From NCBI RefSeq assembly GCF_007991215.1, contig NZ_BJXX01000063.1, forward strand, positions 1 through 34,164: 34,164 bases of DNA, in the 5' to 3' direction. Positions 24,369-32,152 of the stretch are shown here, piece by piece. Made by a program: the position numbers and the translations under genes. The notes below the pieces were generated by a model, which saw nothing but the letters and a program-made list of their open reading frames with translations, made no database searches and was not told the origin of the DNA. The stretch's first letter is position 1, and each line of letters opens with the position of its first letter. Origin of the DNA: Aneurinibacillus danicus (GTDB lineage: Bacteria > Bacillota > Bacilli > Aneurinibacillales > Aneurinibacillaceae).

Positions 24369-24530
24369 TTTATTTTCCTCCTTATCTGCGCTCAAACCGA
24401 TGAAACCTTTACCCTTATTTATAACATAACTCATATGCTAAACTAAGTAATTTTCTGTTACAAATTTTTAAATTCGTACCAAATATGAAGAAAATCCTTA
24501 AAGGGGGTGCAGGATATTCTCTGGCTTTCA

Positions 24531-26027
24531 TCATTGCAACCTGCGGTGGATTCTTTCCGCTTCCATAAAACCTGATGTCGCCGCCCCCTGAAAACCGCCG
24601 CCCGGCTGTGTCCAGGCTCCGACAAGCGACAGGCAGGATATCGGCGTCCTGCTGGACGTTCGCTTTATGCCGGATTGAGCCACTGTTTGCGCAAAGCCAT
24701 ATACCGCCCCCTCAGGATTTTTTGTATACCGCATCATTGTACGGGGAGTTCCCAGCTCGGTTATCACTACTTTTTCTCTCAAACCCGGATAATAACCATC
24801 CAGCCGATCCAGGAAAATATCCGTTACTTCCTTCTTCTTCCACCGGTATGCTTCTTTCTCTTCCGGCCAGTTCCGGATATCATCGATTAACGTGGCAGTA
24901 ATTACACCTCTTTCATACGCGTTCAAAGCGGCGTCCATTTTGCTGTAGTTGGTAAGCCCGAAATTGGCTTTGTCATACAATCCGTGCATACAATTCTCAT
25001 AGTCTTTCGCATGATCCTGTTCTTCCAGAAAAAGCAGGTCCTCAGCGTCGATACCAAGCACTTCAGGATGGCAGGACAGGCCGATATACAGTTGAGTAAG
25101 AGAAGGACCGATTCGTTTCGTCAACAGCTTTTTCCGGTATCGCATGCCGCATTCGTGTTCCCTGATTAAATTTCCTAAAGTGTGTGCCGGGCTGGCGTTG
25201 GAGACGACCCACTTTCCTCTATATTCTGTTCCGTCCTTTATCCGGATGCCATACGCTTTTTTATTATCCAACAAAATCTCTGTTACTTCGCGGCGCAGCA
25301 TCACTTTACCGCCGTGCTCTTCGATGACCGACACAAGGGCATCCGAGAAAGCCTGTGCCCCGCCTTTTATGTAATACGTTCCCTCAATGTGATAGCCAGT
25401 CCACGGAATGAAGAAATATAGCGAAGAGAGCCGGGAAGGCGGAAGCCCGTAATACCCCCATAGCGCGGTAAAAAAGTTAAAAAATGCATCCGACTTTACA
25501 TACTGTCTTACCACCTGCTCTGTTGTCAGTCCGGACCACTTCATCAGCAGCCTGCAGCGAAGCGGAAAAAGTGCTCCTTTTTTCCAGCCCGGAACGTCCG
25601 GGTCTTGTAAAAAGCTCATCTCTTCGTGCAGCCGATAAATAGCGGCAAACAATGAATCAATGCCGCTTTTCTCATCAGGAAACATGCGGATAAGCAATTG
25701 TTTATATTCTGTGGCCTGCTTCGGAATATCAATTCTTTGCTGAAGAGTCTGGATGGAATAAGGATGTTCTTTAGGGAGAGGAATCATTCGGTCCGCCGCG
25801 CCGCAAGCGTCAAGAATCCTATGGAAACTCTGGCCCGCTCCCAATCCGCCTACACCATGCAACGCGACATCAAACGTATATTCTTTACGTTTAAAATTAG
25901 TCGCATATCCGCCGGCTGCATAATGATGGTCGAACACGGCAACTTTGTATCCCAGCCTGGACAGGCGGGCACCGCACGCAAGACCTCCTACGCCTGCCCC
26001 GATAACCAGTACATCATATAATTCCAT
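24531..26027 (-). CDS. Phytoene-desaturase-type FAD-dependent oxidoreductase (CrtI/CrtN/RetSat-like)
   Basis: A 498-residue flavoprotein with the N-terminal dinucleotide fold VIGAGVGGLACGARLSRLGY (8-27) and a C-terminal FAD motif LVGAWTQPGGGFQGAATSG that is typical of carotenoid desaturases and retinol saturases. It probably oxidises or reduces a long polyene or isoprenoid, but no phytoene synthase or other carotenoid gene is nearby, so the substrate is open. The upstream PadR-family regulator gene is separated by only 18 bases, suggesting one regulated transcript. The stop at 24531 is followed by no obvious terminator. Confidence 0.82.
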   Translation of the reverse strand: MELYDVLVIGAGVGGLACGARLSRLGYKVAVFDHHYAAGGYATNFKRKEYTFDVALHGVGGLGAGQSFHRILDACGAADRMIPLPKEHPYSIQTLQQRIDIPKQATEYKQLLIRMFPDEKSGIDSLFAAIYRLHEEMSFLQDPDVPGWKKGALFPLRCRLLMKWSGLTTEQVVRQYVKSDAFFNFFTALWGYYGLPPSRLSSLYFFIPWTGYHIEGTYYIKGGAQAFSDALVSVIEEHGGKVMLRREVTEILLDNKKAYGIRIKDGTEYRGKWVVSNASPAHTLGNLIREHECGMRYRKKLLTKRIGPSLTQLYIGLSCHPEVLGIDAEDLLFLEEQDHAKDYENCMHGLYDKANFGLTNYSKMDAALNAYERGVITATLIDDIRNWPEEKEAYRWKKKEVTDIFLDRLDGYYPGLREKVVITELGTPRTMMRYTKNPEGAVYGFAQTVAQSGIKRTSSRTPISCLSLVGAWTQPGGGFQGAATSGFMEAERIHRRLQ

Positions 26028-26045
26028 TCTTCTTCCTCCATCCCT

Positions 26046-26567
26046 TTATTCACTTTCTTTAAGCTTCTGCAGCTCGTCTTCGACCGCTTGCAGGTGGCTT
26101 CGATAATGACTAATGCCAATACGGACGCATGCTTCCTGGGAAGGCGTCATATGTTCCTTCCAGCCTCTATAGTCTTCTTCCAGTCTGGCAAGGGAAGCGA
26201 GCGTCCTTGTCTTTTCCTGTTCCAACCATTCCGTAACCCGCTCTTTCCCGACATGTTCACCAAAGTATAGACGCATCAGAAAATCAGAGCGTACCACGTC
26301 CGGCTCGATCAGGCTCTGCAGGTAATCCCGGAACCGCTCCCGCCCTTTTTCAGTAATGGAGAAAAGGTTCTTATTGGGCTTTCCCTCCTGAATCACCGTT
26401 TCCTTTATGATGTACCCTTCCTTCTCTAGTTGGTTCAGTGTCGGATAAATTGTGCCGTAGCTGGCATCAAAGAAATAAGAAAATATCGATTCGAACGATT
26501 GCTTGATATCATATCCCGACATAGGACATTTCATTAATAGCCCTAGAATTACGTCTCTTCCTTTCAT
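26046..26567 (-). CDS. PadR-family transcriptional regulator
   Basis: A 173-residue protein with a PadR winged helix (residues 1-85), including MKGRDVILGLLMKCPMSGYD and YGTIYPTLNQLEKEGYI, and a C-terminal helical dimerisation domain of the Vir type. PadR proteins are usually ligand-released repressors of neighbouring detoxification, membrane or redox genes. Here the only downstream partner is the CrtI-type oxidoreductase, so that gene and padR itself are the likely targets. The ATG at 26567 follows AGTGAGGTA. An AT-rich dyad in the upstream region is a candidate operator. Confidence 0.9.
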   Translation of the reverse strand: MKGRDVILGLLMKCPMSGYDIKQSFESIFSYFFDASYGTIYPTLNQLEKEGYIIKETVIQEGKPNKNLFSITEKGRERFRDYLQSLIEPDVVRSDFLMRLYFGEHVGKERVTEWLEQEKTRTLASLARLEEDYRGWKEHMTPSQEACVRIGISHYRSHLQAVEDELQKLKESE

Positions 26568-26599
26568 TTTTATACCTCACTTATTTATATTCATATTAT

Positions 26600-26613
26600 T
26601 AATATATATATTA
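26600..26613. promoter_or_regulatory. AT-rich dyad upstream of padR, candidate operator
   Basis: The 14-base perfect palindrome TAATATATATATTA lies 33 bases upstream of the padR start, in an AT-only stretch that probably contains the promoter. PadR regulators commonly bind AT-rich dyads at their own promoters. Low-complexity sequence makes chance palindromes likely, so confidence is modest. Confidence 0.35.
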
Positions 26614-26692
26614 TTTATAAAAACACAACCAAACGATCAAATTTTTTTGAATGAATAGCAAAAGAAGCACACAGTCCCTCTTATTCACGTGA

Positions 26693-26890
26693 GAAAAACT
26701 CGCGGACGTTGCCGGTCTTTTTCTCCCTTCGGGCCACATGCTCCACACGGAAAAAGCAAAGGTCGGCACACACCTCGCGAGTTTTTCCTGGTTTACAGAT
26801 GGAGGGAAAGTATGTGTCGCTTTATAGTGATAAAGCAACACATACTTTCCTACACTAAGCAAAAAACCCGGCATATCCGGGTTCTTTGCT
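26693..26890 (+). repeat. Structured intergenic element, copy 1 (candidate noncoding RNA)
   Basis: Three structural parts are visible. A closed domain is bounded by GAAAAACTCGCG (26693-26704) and CGCGAGTTTTTC (26776-26787), with an inner stem TGCCGGTCTTT (26710-26720) to AAAGGTCGGCA (26758-26768). A long hairpin, GGAAAGTATGTGT (26805-26817) with ACACATACTTTCC (26838-26850), continues into GCTTTAT/ATAAAGC. A terminator-like hairpin follows, AGCAAA...CCCGG (26858-26871) with CCGGG...TTTGCT (26877-26890). The last hairpin also serves as the minus-strand terminator of the glycosyltransferase gene. A related copy lies at 31636-31934 with compensatory changes. Small ORFs on both strands are overlapping shadows of the stems. 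Confidence 0.75.
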
Positions 26891-26904
26891 TTCTCTTTAT
26901 GATT

Positions 26905-28047
26905 TTAAGGATGGCGCTGTATACGGGCGTATACCTTTTTTAATCTTCTGCTTGTACTTATCCAGCTGAAATTCGCTTTCACGCGCCGGCGGCCTCCTTT
27001 GGCCAAGCGTGCGGCCAATTCGGGAGAGCTTTTTACCCGCATAATGGCACGGGCAAATGCGGTCGGACTTTTGTAGTCACGAATCAGCAGCCCGCTTACC
27101 CCGTGCTCGACTACTTCCCGGATGCCGCCCCGATTGGACGCAATCACCGGGATTCCGGAGGCCATGGCTTCCGAATTAACGGTGGCAAACCCTTCCCGGA
27201 ATTGCGTCGGACAGACGAACACATCCCCTAGGTGATACATGCGGTGAACACGCGCCGGCGGAATATAACCCGTGAAGCGAATAGGTACACGCAGTTTACG
27301 CGACAGCGAGCGCACCTGCTTCATATAACGAGTCTGCCGTTTGACACCGGGCCAGGAGGCGCCGACGACAATCAACCGAACACGCGGGTGTTTCTTCTTC
27401 ACGCGGGCAACGGCCCGTATAAGCGTATGCAGTCCTTTTCCGTGAACAATCCGGCCTACGAACAGTACGTTGAATGTGCCGGACGCCTTCCACTGTTTCC
27501 GCAATACCTCTTTCTCACTTGAAGAAAAAGGGCGGAATTGAGATGTATCTACCCCAAGAATGCAGGTATGGAATTTGCGGGCATGAGCCGGATACCGTTT
27601 CTTCATTGTACGCGATACAAACGAAACGACGGACGTAACAGCGTTGACCTTGTGTAAAATCGCATTCGCCCTCTTCCGATCCAGCGCCGACATAAACGTT
27701 AGGGAATGCAGGGACAATACGATCGGCGTATGCGGAAACATCTTCCGGACATACGGCACAAACGCAGGACGGTTTTCAATCTGGATTATATCGAAGGAAC
27801 GATGTCTGACCCGGCGGAGCGCGGCGCGGATATAATCCAGCCGCTTTCGCTTCGGAATGCGGATAATATGATAATTGCCGTTCACATATACGCTTTGGGC
27901 AGGCAGGTTGCGGTGGGCCCGACTGATTAGCGTCACTTGTTCCTTCTCGGCCATTCTGCGGAAAATGTTATGTGTGCAGGTCTCTACCGAACCGCCCAGA
28001 ATGGGCGGAACCGGCAGTTGCTCCGGCAAAATAACAAGGATGCGCAA
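26905..28047 (-). CDS. GT4 glycosyltransferase, CotSA/YtcC-like
   Basis: A 380-residue GT-B glycosyltransferase. The N-terminal LRILVILPEQLPVPPILGGS (1-20) resembles Bacillales spore-coat glycosyltransferases such as CotSA and YtcC. The C-terminal domain shows NVLFVGRIVHGKGLHTLIRA and the nucleotide-sugar E-x7-E motif in EGFATVNSEAMASGIPVIAS. It probably transfers a sugar to a coat or surface polymer; donor and acceptor are unknown. The start is a TTG at 28047 behind GAGGGGGAA; the frame runs upstream to 28080 without a better signal. The gene ends at a U-rich terminator (26890-26858) and lies 87 bases downstream of helD. Confidence 0.85.
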   Translation of the reverse strand: MRILVILPEQLPVPPILGGSVETCTHNIFRRMAEKEQVTLISRAHRNLPAQSVYVNGNYHIIRIPKRKRLDYIRAALRRVRHRSFDIIQIENRPAFVPYVRKMFPHTPIVLSLHSLTFMSALDRKRANAILHKVNAVTSVVSFVSRTMKKRYPAHARKFHTCILGVDTSQFRPFSSSEKEVLRKQWKASGTFNVLFVGRIVHGKGLHTLIRAVARVKKKHPRVRLIVVGASWPGVKRQTRYMKQVRSLSRKLRVPIRFTGYIPPARVHRMYHLGDVFVCPTQFREGFATVNSEAMASGIPVIASNRGGIREVVEHGVSGLLIRDYKSPTAFARAIMRVKSSPELAARLAKGGRRRVKANFSWISTSRRLKKVYARIQRHP

Positions 28048-28134
28048 AAATCTTCCCCCTCTCTCGCTGCTATACTCCAATACATCGTATTCTTGTACAG
28101 AAGCAGAAAGTGAGTGAAAATGAGTTGGAATCTT

Positions 28135-30498
28135 TTATTCCATGCCTATTTTTTCCTTCACATACGTATCTGAAGGGGCGGCGGAGATGAACGGACTCAT
28201 CTCACCGACGCAATAAATGTGCAGTTCATGCATCGCCCGGGTACAAGCGGTATAAAAAAGCTTGCGCTCGCCCTCCCTTCCATACTGTTCCTCTGAACCG
28301 TTATAAATGATAACCGCATCGAATTCGACACCTTTGGCCAAATAAGAAGGAATGACAAGCGTACCGGCCTCGAAAGAAGATGTCTCTTTTCCGATTAGAC
28401 GAAGCGGTATATCATTATGCAGCGCTTCATACGCCTCCCTGCTTTCCCGAGCGGTTTTGCAGATGACCGCAATCGTCCGGTATCCGGCGGTCTGCAGTTC
28501 TCGGATGCGATCCGCAACCCTTGCGGCAAGTTCGTCTTCGTCAACAACCTGCGTTACAGTAGGTTTGTTTCCTTCCCGGTTAAACGGTTCAATCTCTTCT
28601 CCGCCTTCAATGAATCCGCGTGTGAATTCAACAATCGGACGCGTCGAACGATAGCTGCGCTTCAATACGTATGTCTCCGTCTGTTCGGCGTCATATAAGG
28701 AAGACATCGGCGCAAATCCGGTACCGGTCTCTGTGTGGGCATAAATCGCCTGGTTCAAGTCGCCGAGCACCGTCATTTTGCTGCGTGGAAAAAGCCGTTT
28801 AATAAAGGCGAACTGGAACGCCGAATAATCCTGCGCTTCATCGATAAATACATGACGGACCGATGTGTTCGTCTCAAACCCTTCAATCCGCTCTTTCAAA
28901 TAAAGGTAAGGCGTTGCATCTTCGTATGCTAATTCCGATCGGTCGAGGCGCTCCACTGTCTGCGTGCAGATTGCCGCCCAGTGCTGCGGCAGCCCTCCAT
29001 CAGCGGTGAAGGGAAGAATACGGGCTGAATCAGCAAATAACTGCCGATAGATGGCAGACATATCGATAAAGCGAAGACGTTTCACCCGTTTACGCAGCGG
29101 CTTGAAGTGTTTCTGTACGATTACGGAGGCAAGCAGCTTTTGTTCGCGTTCGAAATCATCGAACGTGTCCTCCGTGTATCTTTTTTTCCGCTGGAGTTTC
29201 TCATGAGTCCTTGCGTACGTTTCTTTGTCGAGCAACTGCATCTCGTCCTCTACCCACTGTTTGCTTCGTTCCAGGCGTGCCCGCTCCTTCAGCTCTGCAA
29301 GCAGCCAATCGACAAGCAGTTTCATACGATTCGGAATCGGCAGGGACGAATCATACCCATAAAATTCTTCCTTGATGCGTTCTCTCGAAACAAGCACTTC
29401 ATCCCGGAATTTTATATCTTTGAAAATCAAGCCTTCGTGTCCGAGAAACTCGACATATCTCTCAATCACCTGCATGAAGTCGCCGGAAGCTTTATAGCGG
29501 ATTCCCTCCATGCGTGCCGCATAATCGGGCTCATTCACAGCCGTAAGCGTATATTCCATTTGCGCAAATGGGTCTTCAAGCTGAAACATTCTGCCCAGTC
29601 TGAGCTCCAGATACTCCTGAAACGTCGTCTGCTGCATGTTTTTCTCTCCGAGTTCAGGTAGGACGGTGGAGACGTAGCTGTTGAACATAGGATTCGGAGA
29701 AAATAAGACAATATTCTCTGCCCGTAGCGTCTCACGGTACCGATACAGCAAATAGGCGACTCGTTGCAGAGCAGCCGAGGTTTTGCCGCTGCCCGCTGCG
29801 CCCTGTACGATGAGCAAACGGCTGCGTTCATTGCGGATAATTTGATTTTGTTCTTTCTGAATCGTAGCTACAATGCTTTTCATCTGCGAGTCTGCCTGCT
29901 TGCCGAGCACTTCCTGCAACAATTCATCGCCGATGGTTACGCCCGTGTCAAACAAGCTGCGGATGATGCCTTCACGAATCACGTACTGCCGCTTTAGTTC
30001 CATCTCCCCGGTAATCGTACCGCCAGGCGCTTCGTATTGCGCCGGTCCGGGAGGATAATCATAATACAGACTGGACACCGGCGCACGCCAATCGTAGATA
30101 AGAAAGTCTTCATTGTTTTCATCGAGAAGGGAAGCGATGCCGATGTAGATGCGTTCCGTTCCCGGCTCTCCGTCTTCTTTGAAGTCGATTCGCCCAAAAT
30201 AAGGCGACCGTTTCAGGCGCGCCAGTGTCGTCAATTGGTTGTGGGCAAGCCGGTGGCTGCGCTCCCTCTCCGATAGCACTTCGGCCTGCTGTTTGATGCT
30301 CGCAGCAGTTTCCGCCGCCTCCACCGCATCTTCGAAATTGGCAGTCACATCATCCCAGAAGTTCTTACGGATATCTACAACGTCTGCTTTTATCTCGCCG
30401 ACCTGCTGCTGAAGAACGACCATTCTTTCTCCGATGAAATCGATCACTCGGTCGACCCGCTGCTGCTCTTCCTGCCAATCCTGTTCCGCCTTACTCAT
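28135..30498 (-). CDS. helD: RNA polymerase recycling helicase-like ATPase HelD
   Basis: A 787-residue UvrD/Rep-like superfamily 1 motor that inserts into stalled RNA polymerase and frees it from nucleic acid. The N-terminal coiled coil (about 1-90) would enter the secondary channel. Motor motifs include Walker A GAAGSGKT (233-240), RHVFIDEAQDYS (Walker B), LGDLNQAIY and VEFDAVIIYN near the end. The large insert between the motor halves carries the clamp-arm region. The ATG at 30498 lies seven bases after AGGAG; the upstream in-frame extension to 30546 lacks a ribosome site. Length and layout match Firmicute HelD. Confidence 0.93.
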   Translation of the reverse strand: MSKAEQDWQEEQQRVDRVIDFIGERMVVLQQQVGEIKADVVDIRKNFWDDVTANFEDAVEAAETAASIKQQAEVLSERERSHRLAHNQLTTLARLKRSPYFGRIDFKEDGEPGTERIYIGIASLLDENNEDFLIYDWRAPVSSLYYDYPPGPAQYEAPGGTITGEMELKRQYVIREGIIRSLFDTGVTIGDELLQEVLGKQADSQMKSIVATIQKEQNQIIRNERSRLLIVQGAAGSGKTSAALQRVAYLLYRYRETLRAENIVLFSPNPMFNSYVSTVLPELGEKNMQQTTFQEYLELRLGRMFQLEDPFAQMEYTLTAVNEPDYAARMEGIRYKASGDFMQVIERYVEFLGHEGLIFKDIKFRDEVLVSRERIKEEFYGYDSSLPIPNRMKLLVDWLLAELKERARLERSKQWVEDEMQLLDKETYARTHEKLQRKKRYTEDTFDDFEREQKLLASVIVQKHFKPLRKRVKRLRFIDMSAIYRQLFADSARILPFTADGGLPQHWAAICTQTVERLDRSELAYEDATPYLYLKERIEGFETNTSVRHVFIDEAQDYSAFQFAFIKRLFPRSKMTVLGDLNQAIYAHTETGTGFAPMSSLYDAEQTETYVLKRSYRSTRPIVEFTRGFIEGGEEIEPFNREGNKPTVTQVVDEDELAARVADRIRELQTAGYRTIAVICKTARESREAYEALHNDIPLRLIGKETSSFEAGTLVIPSYLAKGVEFDAVIIYNGSEEQYGREGERKLFYTACTRAMHELHIYCVGEMSPFISAAPSDTYVKEKIGME

Positions 30499-30539
30499 GG
30501 GACCACTCCTATCTATAAAAATTTCTATGGTCAATAGGT

Positions 30540-30568
30540 TTGACATCAGTATTTTTTTATGATATTAT
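30540..30568 (+). promoter_or_regulatory. Strong sigma-A promoter, divergent from helD
   Basis: A perfect -35 TTGACA (30540-30545), a 17-base spacer and the -10 TATTAT (30563-30568, five of six) face rightward. Transcription should begin near 30575. The next convincing gene starts at 30856, beyond a terminator, so the product appears to be a short RNA. Confidence 0.65.
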
Positions 30569-30574
30569 AATATT

Positions 30575-30714
30575 GGGTGATATTTGTATAAAAATAATAA
30601 AAACTTATTGACCATTCCTCATTTTATCATGGGGTTATATGAAGTTCAATATGTGTATTGTATCCGAAGAACATACGCAAAACGGAGGCACGCATAGCGC
30701 CTCCGTTTTTTATT
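30575..30714 (+). ncRNA. Candidate small RNA between helD and pdaA
   Basis: About 140 bases lie between a strong sigma-A-like promoter (30540-30568) and a clear intrinsic terminator (30679-30714). The only ORFs inside are short, lack a good ribosome site or read through the terminator stem. This arrangement is typical of an independent small RNA. Alternatives are a leader peptide transcript or an insulator that protects pdaA from vegetative transcription. No known RNA family is recognised. Confidence 0.45.
30679..30714 (+). terminator. Intrinsic terminator of the candidate small RNA
   Basis: AAAACGGAGGC (30679-30689) pairs with GCCTCCGTTTT (30699-30709), followed by a further TT and AT-rich sequence. 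It lies about 140 bases upstream of the pdaA start and has no protein gene before it on this strand. Confidence 0.8.
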
Positions 30715-30855
30715 GTATTCCTCACTCCTTTCAAACATTCTCCCGCTCTTTTTCACGAATATTTTAAGCGGAAACACATAACTTCCTATTCTTATTGGAA
30801 AAATACTTCTGTTGATTCCAGTAAAAAGTTACATATCAGGGAGTTGAGTCTACTC

Positions 30856-31635
30856 ATGAAACGCTTCAGCGTCCTTATCGCTTTTGTTTTGCTTGCCTCT
30901 TTGCTGCCGTTTTACTCCGCGGAGGGATATCGGGAAACTCCTTACCACTTCGGTTTCAAAAAGAGTAAAAACGGTCAACTGCCTTCCATCGATGAAGAAG
31001 GATTTAAAGACATCCTTGTAAAGCACGGGGCCATTTTTTTAGGAGATACGACAAAGAAAGAGCTTTATCTCACCTTTGACAACGGTTACGAGAACGGATA
31101 TACGACTAAGATTTTAGATACGCTAAAAGAGAAAAAAGTACCCGCCACCTTTTTTGTCACCGGGCATTACGTCAACGATCAGCCTGAATTGTTGAAGCGA
31201 ATGGTAAAGGAAGGACACATTATCGGAAATCATTCCTGGAGCCACCCGGATATGAGCCAGATTTCGGATAGCCGGATAAAAGAAGAACTGGAAAAAGTGA
31301 CCGAGGCAGTAACACAGGTTACCGGGCAAAAAGAGGTTCTTTTTTTACGTCCCCCAAGAGGAATTTTCAGCGAACGGATGCTTGCGGTAAGCAAACAGCT
31401 TGGATATACAAATGTTTTTTGGTCCCTTGCTTATAAAGATTGGGACACCAGAGCTCAGCGGGGCTGGAAATACGCCTACGACAGTTTCATGTCCCAGCTT
31501 CACCCGGGTGCGATTATTTTGCTTCACTCTGTTTCTAAAGATAACGCGGAAGCCCTGGGAAAAATCATCGATGAAGTGCGAAAACAAGGGTATGAATTTA
31601 AAAGCCTGGAACAATTGAAGCCAAAAAGCCAGTAA
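30856..31635 (+). CDS. pdaA: Delta-lactam-biosynthetic de-N-acetylase PdaA
   Basis: A 259-residue exported polysaccharide deacetylase (NodB fold). PdaA removes the N-acetyl group from muramic acid after CwlD has stripped its peptide, a step toward the muramic delta-lactam that spore-cortex lytic enzymes recognise during germination. Features are a signal peptide (1-22), YLTFDNGYENGYT (71-83) with the PdaA-type TFDN in place of TFDD, the metal-binding HSWSHPD (126-132), LRPPRG, and LLHSVSKDNAEAL. The ATG at 30856 follows GGGAGTTGAG; the frame opens at 30658 but upstream of it lies a terminator. The gene should be forespore-expressed, separately from helD. Confidence 0.95.
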   Translation: MKRFSVLIAFVLLASLLPFYSAEGYRETPYHFGFKKSKNGQLPSIDEEGFKDILVKHGAIFLGDTTKKELYLTFDNGYENGYTTKILDTLKEKKVPATFFVTGHYVNDQPELLKRMVKEGHIIGNHSWSHPDMSQISDSRIKEELEKVTEAVTQVTGQKEVLFLRPPRGIFSERMLAVSKQLGYTNVFWSLAYKDWDTRAQRGWKYAYDSFMSQLHPGAIILLHSVSKDNAEALGKIIDEVRKQGYEFKSLEQLKPKSQ

Positions 31636-31934
31636 GAAAAACTCGCGGGCGGTGCCGCTCGTCCTTTTTCCACACAGAAGACAAGCGGCCGCTTTGTGGC
31701 CCTTCGGTCGGACCGGCAAAACATCCGGGTACCTCGAAGAGGGAGACAATTGCCGGTCTTTCCCTCCCTTCAGGCCACACGCTCCACACGGAAAAAGCAA
31801 CGGTCGGCACACGCCTCGCGTGTTTTTCCTTGCTTACGAATGGAGGGAAAATACATTTCACTTTATCGCTGTAAAGCGAAATATACTTTCCTATACATAG
31901 AAAAAGGACCGCAGTGATTGCGGTTCTTTTTCTA
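31636..31934 (+). repeat. Structured intergenic element, copy 2 (candidate noncoding RNA or 3' UTR element)
   Basis: Begins directly at the pdaA stop codon. The closing stem is GAAAAACTCGCG (31636-31647) with CGCGTGTTTTTC (31817-31828); the inner stem is TGCCGGTC (31751-31758) with GGTCGGCA (31802-31809). The long hairpin is GGAAAATACATTTC (31846-31859) with GAAATATACTTTCC (31878-31891). The terminator-like hairpin is TAGAAAAAGGACCGC (31898-31912) with GCGGTTCTTTTTCTA (31920-31934). Compared with copy 1, about 100 extra bases (31650-31748) add a hairpin GCCGCT/AGCGGC. Stems keep their pairing despite sequence changes. The last hairpin should terminate pdaA transcription. Confidence 0.75.
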
Positions 31935-32152
31935 TTCTCCCCAAACAAAAATCCAAAAAATTCCTACCAATGAAATGTGGGGAACTGTGTCCAAAACATT
32001 CATAAGATGATCATACTTTGTTAATAATTTCTTCTTATACTGTTAGAGGTGTCTTCTTTATGCACCTACATAACAATTAAAAGACTAGACATGCAATACA
32101 TACACTCACGCATCAAAGAGATAACCAAGAAAATAGACAAAGGAAAGAGGCT

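Noticed and set aside
26611-26943. Overlapping ORFs on both strands in repeat copy 1 that resemble ORFs in copy 2
   Set aside because: The similarity is explained by DNA-level repeat identity; stems covary and no ORF has a convincing start.
30759-30790. Sigma-G promoter for pdaA (GAATA followed by CATAACT)
   Set aside because: The spacer is only 15 bases, too short for a sound call, although forespore control is expected.
30658-30855. Longer pdaA start at 30658
   Set aside because: The extension spans an intrinsic terminator and lacks a ribosome site, whereas 30856 has a ribosome site and begins a signal peptide.
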